Assembly: GCA_026826555.1 (NCBI GenBank)
Contig: JAKSZT010004976.1
Coordinates: forward strand, 9,027,658 to 9,091,657
Source: Tolypeutes matacus
Taxonomy: Eukaryota; Chordata; Mammalia; Cingulata; Chlamyphoridae
Direction of reading: 5' to 3'
Length of the DNA stretch: 64,000 bases
Position 1 is the stretch's first letter; each line of letters begins with the position of its first letter. This document shows positions 22,914-34,210 of the stretch, piece after piece. The notes beneath the pieces are model-generated. The model worked only from the letters and a program-made list of their open reading frames with translations, was not told where the DNA came from and did not search any database. The position numbers were made by a program, and so were the translations under genes.

Positions 22914-23354
22914 TGTTTTAGTTTCCTTGGCTGCTGAAAGCAAATACTGTGAAATTGTTCGGGATGAACAATGGGTATTTTTTGGCTTAAAATTTTAGGC
23001 TGAGAAAATGTCCAAATCAAGGCATCATCAAGGCAATGCTTTCTTCCCAAAGACCAGCTGCTGGCAATCCTTGTTCCTTTGCCACATGGCAAGGCACATG
23101 GCGGCATCTGCTGGTTTCTCCCTTCTCTTCTGGATTTCCTTGTGTTATGCTTCTTGCTTCCGCCGCTTTCTCTTTCTCTCTGTATTCATTCCATTTATAA
23201 AGGATTCTAGTAATAGGATAAGACCCATTCTGAATGAGGGAGGCCACGCCTTAACTGAAGTAGTCTTATCAAAAGGTCCCACTTACAATGGGTTTATACC
23301 CACAGGAGTGGATTAGTGGTTTTTCTGGAGGTACGTCAGCTTCAAACCACCACA
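22914..23354 (-). repeat. Solo LTR, MaLR/ERV-L-like, 5-bp duplication GTGGG
   Basis: TGTTTTAGTTTCC at the left and CCACCACA at the right, 441 bp, flanked by GTGGG at 22909-22913 and 23355-23359. The element sense is probably minus. A related LTR in plus sense lies at 13598-15095. It begins about 60 bp after the BFSP1 poly(A) signal. Confidence 0.8.
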
Positions 23355-23619
23355 GTGGGTCAGCCATGCTTTGGATATGGACACTGTGGATATTTTAAGA
23401 AGGACGGTTGGTTAAACGGCCACCAAACCATACTCATTTAGGAAACAGAAGCATGTTCATCATCATTGTTCATTTAGAGACTCAGAGAATGTCTAGATTT
23501 CACTCATAAAAATGGTAGTTGATGCCATTTGGCTCATTTTCATCCCATTTCAAACACAAGAGCATGCTGTTGGTGGATGAGTCTTTTGTTAGAGATAAAA
23601 TCGTTAAAATTAAAGATAT

Positions 23620-23960
23620 CTGTCTTGGTTTGGGCTCCCCCAGAAGCAGCTCCTGAAGCAAAGATTTGAATGTAAATAGTTTGTTCAGGATGTGATCCCA
23701 AGAACAGCAGTAGGGAAGTAGAGAAGTGTGACAGGGAAGAGAAGGCAGCCAATAAAAAGCATGTGACCAAACAGTTAGCATAGTGGGCAACAGGGGCTCC
23801 ACCCTGCTGGGGAGCTCTGGGAGAGGGGGTAGACCACGCACCTCAGCATTAGCCTGCTAGGGGTTGAGGGAGCTGGGGTACTGGTCTACCTACTCTTGTC
23901 AGTCATCGGGGAGGGCTGCTCTTGGGGTGATAACCCCCTGGTCCTTCCAGCCTCCTGCAC
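23620..23960 (-). repeat. LTR-like repeat (family with a CTCAGGGTCTGC-type end)
   Basis: Begins GGGCTCCCCCAGAAGCAGC and contains AAATAGTTTGTTCAGGATGTG. The same pattern, in one orientation or the other, occurs near 3595-3980, 4330-4680, 26780-27400, 33200-33545 and 56150-56290. The family name is not assigned. Confidence 0.45.
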
Positions 23961-24279
23961 AGGTGGGTAAAAGAGGCTTTGGGAGCCAAGAAGGCCCTCA
24001 GGTAAAGAAGTGCAGGTGTGGCATTTGGGAGGCAGGCCAGCATACATGGAGACAGTAAGGGCCGAGGGGCTATAGGCCAGGGAATAACACCATCTCCCAC
24101 CGCGGATGTACTGAATGCATGTTTGCATGAGAACTTAAAAGTCCTCTCACTCAGAGCTTGCAGTCCTAGGTCAGCTTTCAGAAGGCAAAATCATAGGTTA
24201 CTGCATATGTTCCTTGTTTAGAAGTTAGTCAATTCATCCAGCAAACATTCATTGAGCATATACTGTGTGCCATACAGTT

Positions 24280-24728
24280 TGTATATTAGTCAGGATTCTC
24301 TTGGGAAACAGAATCAACAGGAGATATCTGTCAATAATATGAGATTTTAAGAGTCTCTCACGTGACCGTGGGGATGCACAAGTCCAGGTTCCGCAGGCAG
24401 GCAGCAACCAGGAGCTCTAATGAAAGTCTGATGAAAGGTCCTTGATGAGTTTCTGGGAGAAGTTGGCTGTCCAAAGACGAGCTAGGAAATTCTCTCTGAA
24501 TGTTGAAATTCTCTATGAATGTTTAAGGCATTCAACTGATTGGATAAAAGCGTCACCCATTGATGATGCAATCTCCCTGATTGATGCAGATGTAATCAGC
24601 CATCCATGCAGTAGACTCATTGGTGATTGAAGTCCATAAATGCTTTGTATTACAATTAGCCCAGTGCTTGCTGGACCAACACCTGGACACAATTACCTGG
24701 CCGAGTTGACACATTAGCCTAACCATCA
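24280..24728 (-). repeat. Solo LTR, MLT/ERV-L-like, 5-bp duplication CAGTT
   Basis: 449 bp from TGTATATTAGTCAGG to CTAACCATCA, flanked by CAGTT at 24275-24279 and 24729-24733. It is the reverse complement of the family seen in plus sense at 56918-57359 (shared CTCTTGGGAAACAGAATCAA versus TTCTCTGGAGAACCC region). Confidence 0.8.
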
Positions 24729-25249
24729 CAGTTTGCTATGGTGATAAGGGGAGATTTTTCAGATTAATAATCTCAATTTACCATAACATATCCCTGCCAC
24801 ATGTGAGTGTGGGTATGCTCTCTTGCACACACACGTGTGTGTGCAACATGTGCACACAAGTATTCACTGAGTCATATACCTTAATTAGAAATTACTCAAA
24901 ACCAGAAACTTAAAAACAATCTTTAATGTTTTTAGCATACATTTTTCTATTAACAGTCCAAAAATAATTTTTCACTTAGACAAATTAAAAGTTATCCCTC
25001 TCTTGTGTAGATGTTCCAAAATACATTAAGAGCATTGGGTAAATGAACTTAAACAGATTATAGCATCCACCTAAAAAAGGCACCTGACGAGAGGACTATG
25101 CTGTACCATAGAAAATTGATGGAGTCACTGTTTTCTATTATTTCATTATTGTGAATAATAGAAAGAATACTGAAAGCAGTCACCTTTCCTTTCTCTTTCT
25201 CTTAGAGCTTAAAAAAATCATGTTTTGAATTCATTTGAGGTTTTGATTT

Positions 25250-25740
25250 TGTATTAGTTAGCTAAAGGGGTGCTAATGTGAAATACCAAAAATGTGTTGG
25301 TCTTTATAGAGGGTATTTATTTGGGGTAGAAGTCCACAGATACCAGACCATAAAGCATTAAGTTTCTTCTCTCACCACAGTCCATTGCATGTGTTAGAGC
25401 AAGACATTTGCTGGCGTTTGCCAGGTTTCAGGCTTCTGGGGTTCCTCTCTTCCCAGGGCTGCGTTTCTCTCTGGGCTTAGCTCCTGTTTCCTCCACAAGG
25501 TCAGTTGTAGATGATCAGGCGAACAGCTTGCTTCTCTTCTCTTCTTTCCAACATCCAAACTGCTTCTCAAAAGACTGCTTCAACTGTCCTTTGCCTTGCC
25601 TTTTATATTCAATTCCCCACCCACCAAGGGGTGGGGCTCAATGCCCTAATCCTAACCTAATCATGCCCAGATTAACAGATCAGTTTACAAGCATGATTCA
25701 ATTATATTTTTGGAATTCATAATTACATCAAACTGCCACA
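25250..25740 (-). repeat. Solo LTR of the same ERV-L-like family
   Basis: 491 bp starting TGTATTAGTTAGC on the plus strand and ending CTGCCACA. It is flanked by the 5-bp duplication GATTT (25245-25249 and 25741-25745). It is the same family and orientation as the LTRs at 42.2 and 44.3 kb but visibly more diverged from them. A single LTR with intact target duplication indicates LTR-LTR recombination after insertion. Confidence 0.9.
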
Positions 25741-26119
25741 GATTTCAAGACAGAAATATGATTTTGTTGTTCTTTTTAAAAGATGAATGGAGAACCCACC
25801 CCATTACACAGTTGTGAAATATTTATAATTTAAAAGCCCAAGATCAAATGATGGAAGCCATTAGGTGGAGCAGTGTATATATTCAGTGTTAACAGCCACA
25901 GGAAACCCTTTCTTTTCCCCACTAAATCTTTTTATTTTTTGGCCTGTGTGTTCAGCTAATATTCTTGTTTAAAAGGGCAGAGAGGTCTCTTTTGGAAAGA
26001 AGGGTCATTTTCACATTGTATTCAGTCAACCAACCACGATGGACTGAGGCTGTTCTGTGAAGGAGAACATCTATCAGATGTGGCCCTATTCTCATGGACG
26101 TGACATTTGGGGGAGGAGG

Positions 26120-26420
26120 AAAATGTACGAACAAGCATATAACGAAATGAGAAATTTAGATAGAACTCCATGAAGGAGATCAAATAGGGTGATGTGCTAG
26201 AAGGATGGAGAGTCTGTGGTGGGTTGAGTGGTCAAGAGAAGACCCTGTGGAGAGGTGACATGTGATCTGAATGTCAAGATGAGGCCAGTTATGGTTAGAT
26301 CATTTCAGGCAGTGGCAACTGCAAGTGCAAAGGCCCTGGGGCAGAGATGACTTGAGCTCTTCAAGGAGAAGAAATAAAGGGGACAGTAGGAGGGACAATG
26401 GAGGGACATGATGTCTAAGA
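26120..26420 (+). mobile_element. L2-like LINE fragment
   Basis: The block GTGACATGTGATCTGAATGT and GCAAAGGCCCTGGGGCAGAG is typical of the L2 3' region. Confidence 0.6.
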
Positions 26421-27849
26421 AGGAGGCAGGACCAGTTAAGTACCATTTGCCAGCAGGCTTACCTCAGCCTGAAAGTCAGGCTCATGGTGTGGAAAACGGG
26501 GCAGGCTGTTGCTTAAATCTCAGTGGACACTTTGGGGCCTGGTTGGGCTCCTTGTTTCCCTGAGGGCCCTGGGAATTTGTCCCACTTGCTAATTTTCTTG
26601 GCAAGTCTCCACTTCCCCTGCTTGGTTCTGTTTTCCCCAGGAGACCTGAGGAGTCAGTTCCTTTCCTGGCCTTTCCTTTCCCTGAGGTCTCAGAAACCAG
26701 CACAAAAACTTTTGTTTTATAAACAGTCTTGTTAGTAAACATGGGGGCTCAGAGCAGACCTCCCAATAGGGTCAATAACAAGAAAACATGGGAGCTTTGA
26801 CAGGCCCTGAGATACTAAAGTATGAATGCTTTATGGGAAGGGGTCTCGGCCTCCTCAGTCTTGACACGGCCTCGTCTAGTATAGGAGGAAGACTCTCCCT
26901 AGGCCACCCCTTCCGTGGAGAAGCTTCATGGCGGCTCCCTGCCCTCCCATCTTCCCACACGTTAGAGCCGGTGGCCAGCAGCTGCTGTAGCACTGGCCAC
27001 GCTGGGTGCCTTGCCCAGATGCCCTTGGCCCGCACTGTCCTGATTCTTACCTCCACTCTGGGCCGCTCACAGTGAGTGCAGATGACTCTTGGCCTTGGAG
27101 TATCCTCTGGCCTGGTCCCTTCCCTGGGGAGCTGGTGCCCCTGGGAGCAGCACTCCACAGATGATGGGCAGGCCTGGTGGGTGAATACCCAGCTCTCGCA
27201 CCCCTTGGCTGGGACTACTCTGAGGCATGTGCTGCCCAGTCTTCAGAGGGCCCAGTGGGCTGAGTCCCAGACACCCATGACACCCCCTCATCAGTGTGCC
27301 CTGCAGGGGCTGCCTTCCCTTCTCCCTTTCCTGCTCCCCTAGAGAGGCTTCCTTCCAAAGAAGCTACTTGCTCTTGAATCCTTACCTCAGGGTCGGCACT
27401 GAATTCTGTATACTAAGTTCTCTCTGTGATTTTTGTTTCCTTACTGGAGTGGGGGGTGAGAGGGGGTGGGGAAGGAGCCAACTTGGGGTGACGAATAAGT
27501 GAAGGAGCACCATGGCCAGCTGGGGCCCCATCCCACTGGGGAGCCTCGCGGGGCTGGGTAGAATGTACCTCCACGTTGTTCCAACAGGCGGCGAGGACGC
27601 AGAGGGTCTCTCCACCTACTCCCACCCTTCACTGGTTGAGGGTGGCCTTTGGGGTGTGGCCGCCCTGGAACTTCTGACTCCTCCACACATGGCCTGGCAC
27701 CGCTCTGTGGCCTGAGCGTGCCTCCACCAGAGAGGCAGGGATGGCTGGGAACTGGCCACAGCTGACCTCCAAGGTGGGCCAAGGGGATATAGGGTGGAGG
27801 CGGGCGAACCTCTTCTGCAAACGGCCCCATTGCAAATATCTTGGGGTTT

Positions 27850-27985
27850 GTAGGCTGCACAGTCTCTGTTATAACCACTCAACTCTGCTGTTGTCACAGA
27901 CAACACATAAATGACTGTTTCCAATAAACCTTTATTTACAAAAACAGGCTGGATTTGGCCCATGGGTCATAGTTTGCCTACCCTT
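27850..27985 (+). mobile_element. MER-type DNA transposon fragment
   Basis: AACCACTCAACTCTGCTGTT, AACCTTTATTTACAAAAACA and CATAGTTTGCCTACCC are phrases of a common mammalian MER repeat that I cannot name with certainty. Confidence 0.55.
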
Positions 27986-29644
27986 GATATAGGGGATCCA
28001 CCAACAGGGTCTGCCACAAGATTCAGTTTCCATGCCAGATAAAACTTCTAACCTGACACCTCTACTTGCTTCTTCTGCCTTCATTTAGAAAATTTCTTTT
28101 AGGTCTCTCCTTGACTTCAAGCTTATAATCTAAGAGAGCATCTGTAAGCAACTATTATAATCAAGCTTATCTTAAAATTTTGTACCACAGATTTGGGTTG
28201 GGAAGTTGCTGGCGATGACGTCACCTCAAGGACTTACAGGGCATTTGACACATTGATCATGGAGGATGTCTTTCGAGTACCTTGCTAGATATTGCCTGTC
28301 AACTTTTGCCACTTGGACTCTGTTTTTCCAAGCCCTCATGTGCTGAATTCCCTCCCTTCTCCACCATTTCTGTTGAGTCTTTCCATCTTTGAAGACAGAT
28401 GACCACCCAGCCAGTAACCGCCAAATTATTTCCTGTCTTGGTCCAGGAGACAATTGGTTGTTGACATTATTTCAAGCTCCCAGAGCTTATAGAACCCCTT
28501 ACACTCTCCCTCAACCATGGCCTCTAATCTTTGCATTTGGATCTTTAGACATTTCTGTCAAATTAGACTCTTGCATCTAAGAACTTACTCAGGTGATAAG
28601 GTCACGGGTTCCCCTAACTCAACATCTCCCCGCCCTGCCACCCCTTTCTCTCTCGATGTAAAACGCTTGGCTATGTTTCCTGAAGGTTTTGCATTGTGTG
28701 ATTTTCACATGCCCTCTCCAACAAATGAAAGTGTAAAGATCCACCGATAACATGAAAACCACTTTTACTAATTCATAAGTGATAACGGTGACATATAGAA
28801 GTAACTTCAAAGGAATTCTTCATTTTTAAAATTTAATTTTAGAAATCAAGCTCTAAATTTAAGTATTTATAAGAAGTGTTTTCAGCTTGTCACAAGATCA
28901 GACTTTGGACCCTATGCCTTTTGATAGCTTTTTATAGTTAGAAGTTCTTAACATTTTAATGATTAGTGTTGATAGATATTATATCAGGGGACACATTGTT
29001 TTTACAATGAAGTATATGATAAATACAATATATTAATATTTTATTAATAACTATTATGATTTGCTAGAATAGCATGTGGTTGTATGGTCACACAGGGTAC
29101 AGCTAGTTTATAATAATTTGCACAGTACCATCCATGATGAGAAGTTGCCAAGGAAACCAGTACTCTCTGTGGTAGAGACTCTAATGTTACCAAATATTCC
29201 ATTAGTTGTTTTACATTTCCCAGTGCCTTTGCAGTTAGGTACAGTCATGTAATCAGTACTGGCCATTAGGCAATGGGTAGAAGTGACACACACAACTCTT
29301 TCAGTGACATGTAATATATAGAGCATAGAAGAGTGGATGAGCGCCCTCCCCGGGCTCTCTTCTCCTGCTTGGTGATTGGGGCAGTCCTGTGTCATGATTA
29401 CAGACCACAAGATTGTAGCAGCCTGGATCCCTGAGTCACTGTGTCCTGGGGAGTCATGTGAACCCTCAGTGGAATTTGTGTGAATGATAAATAAACCTTT
29501 GTTTTGTTCAACCACTGAGATTTTGGGGCTGTTTGTTACCACAGTTTTACTTAGTTTAGCCTGACTAATATATTCTAGAACTGTGTTTCTAAAAGATTTT
29601 TGACCATTACCCACAATAAGAAATGTACTTTATATTGTGAACCA

Positions 29645-29815
29645 GTACATAAACACCCACACACACACACACAAATATACCTCTAAAACAAATATTTTAG
29701 GAAACAATAATTTTCCTAATGTACATGATCTATTGCAATGCATTGCATTGCATTGCATTGCATTGTATTCTGTTCTGTTCTCTTCTCCTGTCCTATCCTA
29801 TCCTATCCTAGAAAT
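29645..29815 (+). repeat. CA run and pentanucleotide tandem repeats
   Basis: (CA)n at about 29654-29673. This is followed by CATTG units at 29739-29766 that grade through TCTGT and TCTCC into CTATC units up to 29811. Confidence 0.85.
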
Positions 29816-30063
29816 GCTGGTCTTTATGCCCTAAATTGATTTTACAGTCCACTAATGGTATGTAACTGGAGTTTGAAAAGTGCTGCTCTAGATCATAATT
29901 TGTGTGTGATTTATATGTTAATTACATATATTTTTCATGGATATTTATTAAAGCAGGCTTTTTAGACTGCTCTGGCCAACTTTTTATTATCTGCCCCTGG
30001 AATGGATGGAAGTATTTGAATGTAATATATAGCACATCTCACATAATTTCTGGAAGGTAAAGT

Positions 30064-32490
30064 TTTATTGTTGAGCCTCCTAATTTACAACATGTCTTTT
30101 AAATTTACTTATAAAATTTTGTCACAGAGAGTAACAATGTTCACCTGATTAATCATTATTTACTTATTTTCATTTTTCAAAATAAATGATTATAAATAGC
30201 TATCTCTTGCATTAGAATCAGGGATCTCATAAAAACACCACTAGACAGACATTTTTAGTGTTAATACTGATGCAAAAAATGAAATAGAGACCAAATATTT
30301 ATATATAGCACTATATATATTTTTATATACTATATACTCATATCAAAACTTGCCATTTCTATTAAGAATCTAAGTCACTCTCCAACTTCATAAATGATAC
30401 CACAACTGTGAAAATATGGACAACTATTTTGTATGTTGTTACTATATAAGACATTTAATGTTTATACAGGGAGCTGCAAAATTACAGAGTGATGTAATGG
30501 GAATCGATGTACATTTTCACCTGAATTGCCACCGGCCTTTTACTTCAGCCAGAATCATCTTTGTATTCTTTGAATATTCTTTTAGAGATGGATATGGTGT
30601 CTGTTTCTTCAATAAATACACATACACACATTTTAGGTATATGTGTATATATACATTTATACAAGTGTATATATATATATATATATATACACACACATAT
30701 ATACACACATGTATATAGTCTACATATGTATATATATTTCTGTGTGCACTTACACACACTTGCACACATAGTGTCCTTTGGTTTATTTTCAGACCATGTG
30801 AAATGAATTTTTGATGATTTCCGTTTAAATTTTTTTCTTTAAATCTAAACTGGTTTAAAAAGACCTCCACAACAAGTAATAAATTTCTTTAAAAAAATCA
30901 TAAATATTCTTACACTTTAAAGCATTATATAGGGAAGGTCACAAGGTGATAAAGGACAGAAATTCATTCAGACATGGGGGAAAAGAAATAAAATGGGTGT
31001 TCCGGACTTGAGTTTTCCAGACTTCTCTCTTAAAGTAGCCACCCTTCAGGAGCTGAAACCTAGTAAAGGAACCACAGGCTTAGCCACATGCTTCCATGGG
31101 AAGGGAGAAATGTAGCCAGAACTGGGTGACAATGAATCCTTTCTTGGGAATAGGTGGGCATTGGGATTGGCGATGATAAGCCAATCCTTTGGTAGATAAA
31201 GAAAGTGCTAGCAGGCCAGGAAGCATTTCTATTTGATAATGAAAGGGTCTTTTGGGTTGACCATCACCCTGGGTTGCATGTTAAATACTCTCAGGGACTG
31301 CTTAGTTGCCAAGATGATCAATGTGTGCTTTCCCGACAGGGGTCTCTTGCTTCTTCTGACCTCTAGTTACTGGGGGGACAAGTTGGCATCGACCCCTCTT
31401 GGCAGAAAAGGCTCCATTCAAATGGAGGTCCATATGAAGACGGCGGCTCATCTTCAAACATGCCCTCCTCAATCTTCTCACGCCTCTTCTGGAACAGAGG
31501 CGTTTCTCCAATTCATCAAAGGAATCATTATGTGGAGGAATAAGACACTTCCCTCCAATTTAATATTTTGGAACACAAAACCCAAGTCTATGTGTGCAAA
31601 GCTGTCAAAAATAATCCTCTCCTCTCACTTCCATTGGATTAAGGAGCCCCCAAAGTGACTTTAGGAAAAGGAATGTTCCCGTTTCACAAACTACTCAGCT
31701 ACTTTTCGCCAGACGTGCCAGTCACGTGACCTTTCTTTTTTCTTTTCCCCAGTTGGATAGCTATGTGGGAAATCCCAGTAAACAGGTTGGGGTGAAGTCA
31801 CCTGGGCTACGCTGGCAGCGGCTGGTGTCGGGCTAGCTAATCTACTGCCGTTTAGTATTGATCAGGCTGGCCTGTGCTGGTGGCGCCATTTCCAAAGCGC
31901 ATGCTCTCTGATTCGCTTCCCTCCAATGATTAGGGCTCTCTCTGGCAGCGTCTTTCCAACCAGGCCACCTTAACCTATGCCACTGGCAAATCCTGCTAAG
32001 TTCAAGCATCTTTCCCCAAAGGATCTATAGCATCTACTGTGCTTTAAGAGGTTCAAAGCTCACCCTCTTGATGATCTTTGATTTTCTTTTTACACAACAG
32101 GCCCTCCAGCTGGGGCCACTGAAAAGCATTCCTGGAGTCACTGTGTGTGGCTTTTTACACACATTCTTTTCTCTTCTCAGATATGAAAAAAAATTCAGGG
32201 GAAAGCCATCCCAGTTTTGTTTGCAAGATATCACCTATTTGAATGACACGAATAAAGAACTTAGAGTCACAAAGAGGACAGAGAGGCTGGTGGGAACACT
32301 GTATTTGTGGCAGAGAATAAAAAAGATTGCTTCCAACGTAATGAAAATAATCATTGACAGTGAGTGAAGCTTCAGAATGAGAAGATGGAATCACTTGCCT
32401 GGGGGTGACAGTAATTGCTGGGTGCCTACCAGAAAAGTGGAGCTGGGAGAGAGGCAGAGACAGGGGAGGGAGAGCGGTGGGTGGGCAGTG
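30064..32490 (-). other. PCSK2: Probable PCSK2 3' UTR
   Basis: The human PCSK2 transcript has a long 3' UTR of more than 2 kb. Here the 2.4 kb after the stop codon are largely free of recognisable transposons, apart from the TA/CA microsatellite at 30640-30745. That fits transcribed sequence. Candidate minus-strand AATAAA signals lie at 30782-30787 and 30064-30069, with another at 29943-29948. The choice of 30064 as the end is a guess. The plus-strand ORFs here (for example 141 codons at 31233-31658) have no recognisable product. Confidence 0.4.
30640..30745. repeat. TA/CA alternating microsatellite
   Basis: Runs of TA with CACA and TGTATA, including (TA) x about 10 at 30668-30688. It is largely self-complementary and lies in the probable PCSK2 3' UTR. 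Confidence 0.88.
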
Positions 32491-32977
32491 CTAGTTCTTG
32501 CTCAGGATGCTTTTCAGGCTTCTCTCCACGGCTTCATCCAGCTCCTCCTCCAGCTCTTCCTTCTTGGACATGGCGAGCTTGGATTGGTAATCCCGCACGA
32601 CCTGGTCAATGTATGGGGCGCTTTGTGTGCCATGGAGCATCAGTGTCCATTCCTTCAACACCCCCTTCTGGGGGGCGCTGCCCACAAACCCCAGCTCCAG
32701 GGTCCAGGTTCCTCGTGCATCTTCCCCCCACGTGTGCGTGGTCATGAAAGGCCACTTGTCGAAGCCCACCTTGGAGTCGTCGTCTCTTGGACGCCGGCTC
32801 AGCAAAATGGACTTGGTGCCCATTGGGGATGTCATGTTGATGTTCAGGTCACCTCTCCTGGTTGCGTTGACCGTGATGACGGCTTGGACGTGCTCCAGGT
32901 AGCGGACGAAATTTTCTTTCCCTTCACACGCGTCCGTGGTGAGGGTCAGCACCAACTTGCCAGTGGGCGGTATTTTC
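32491..32977 (-). CDS. PCSK2: PCSK2 terminal coding exon 12 (P domain and C-terminal helix)
   Basis: 487 nt: the first G completes a Glu codon, then 161 residues (KIPPTGKLVLTLTTDACEG onward) to the TAG at 32491-32493. The acceptor is TTTGCCTTCAG on the minus strand. The exon encodes most of the P domain. It includes the conserved RRGDL motif of convertases and two N-glycosylation sequons, NAT and NMT, on either side of it. The last 30 or so residues (KKEELEEELDEAVERSLKSI) form an acidic amphipathic helix of the kind used to sort PC2 to secretory granules. The end is ILSKN, where human PC2 has ILNKN as I recall it. The coding sequence is intact and very conserved. Confidence 0.97.
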
Positions 32978-33563
32978 CTGAAGGCAAATAAATGATAAAG
33001 AGGTCAGTGAGGAGGCAGGCACACCCTGGAAGACAAGGGGTTTGAAGGCAGCGTCAGGTGGCTTCGGGGTTCATCAGACAGGCCCGGGCTTAGATCCCAC
33101 ACCAGCTGTGAGCCTGAGCAAGTTGCTTAGCCTCCTGGAAATGCCTTTGTCAACTGGGGGACATAGTGGATGCTGCTGGTGCCCCTCCCCTCCCCTCCAT
33201 GGCCACCTCCGCATTCACCTGCAGCCGCAGCTCAGGTACCTGCGTCTACCAGCTTCTCTCTTGGCAGCCCGAAAGCATTGTTGATTTATCCCCTCAGGGG
33301 CAACCCTCGACCAGTGATCAGCAGGACGTGGTGGGTAAATACCCCAGCTTCCACATTCCTCAGTGGGACAACTTGGGGTCCCCAGTGGTAACTCGGTCCT
33401 TAATGGGCCCTTTCTGCCTTTTTCTCCTTCCCTGTCTGACATCTCCACTTCCTCCCTTGTGTTTCCTGGGGTCATCTCTCCAAAAAACCCACAGCACCCA
33501 CAAACTGTCTCAGGGCCTTCTTTTGGGGGAACTCAGACTGAGGCAGGAGATCATAATGCCTTT

Positions 33564-33760
33564 ATTTTATTTTATTTTATTATTTTTTTAAAGATTTTAT
33601 TTATTTATTCATTTATCCCCCCCTTGCTGCTTGTGCTCGCTGGGTCAGCTAACCACGCCATGCAGGCGGGCCCGCCTTCACCAGGAGGCCCCGGGAACCA
33701 AACCCAGGGCCTCCCATATGGTAAACGGGAGCCCTACTGATTGAGCCACAGCCGCTTCCC
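33564..33760 (-). mobile_element. DAS SINE, chimeric type, with target duplication
   Basis: Antisense copy: T-rich tail, reversed chimeric part and tRNA-Ala-like head. It is flanked by ATAATGCCTTT (33553-33563 and 33761-33771). It closely resembles the copies at 11.9, 55.0, 60.8 and 61.8 kb. Confidence 0.9.
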
Positions 33761-34059
33761 ATAATGCCTTTCTTTTAAAGTGCTAAGTATCTTGATAAGC
33801 AGAAGCTATTGCTGATATGATTGTTATTACTACCATAAAAAAGCTGACATAGGTTTAATTAATCTCAACAGAAGGTTATACTTTGGAAGATCAGGAGACT
33901 TTGGGTGTCTCTTTGGTCACAGAGTTGGACCCCCATGGAGGGTCTGTGACTGTGAGAAGCCAAGAGGTTCTTGCACTGGAAATGTAATAAATTAAAAGTA
34001 CTTTTGAGGATTACATGGCATAATGGGAAGACTCCAGACTTTGGGAACGTACCTATTTG

Positions 34060-34210
34060 GGTTAGAATTCTACTTCCACACTTAGCAGCCACGAGATCCT
34101 GGGCAAGTTATTTATATACTCTAAGTCTCGATGTCATTGTGGGAGGCTTTTGTGAGGTTAAACAAGATGAGGCAAGAAAACACTGAGCAGGATCTTGGCA
34201 CATGGTACCA
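34060..34210 (+). mobile_element. MIR-like SINE
   Basis: GAGATCCTGGGCAAGTTATT followed by TGAGGTTAAACAAGATGAGG is the MIR core and 3' pattern. Similar sequence lies at 39330-39440 and 39480-39780. Confidence 0.6.

Larger units (their letters stand above)
22852..30063. other. Intergenic region between the BFSP1 and PCSK2 3' ends
   Basis: About 7 kb between convergent genes with no supported gene. It contains three LTRs (22914-23354, 24280-24728, 25250-25740), LTR-like pieces near 23620-23960 and 26780-27400, and an L2-like stretch (26120-26420). A MER-type repeat is at 27850-27985 and another MER/LTR-like piece at about 29110-29590. Short tandem repeats lie at 29645-29815. The ORFs of 60-168 codons here follow repeat sequence and have no recognisable product. 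Confidence 0.65.

Noticed and set aside
29108..29614. 168-codon minus-strand ORF between the two genes
   Set aside because: It overlaps a MER/LTR-like repeat (AACCACTGAGATTTTGGGGC), has no recognisable domain and has no splice or promoter support.
31233..31658. 141-codon plus-strand ORF
   Set aside because: It lies antisense to the probable PCSK2 3' UTR, with no known product and no supporting signals.
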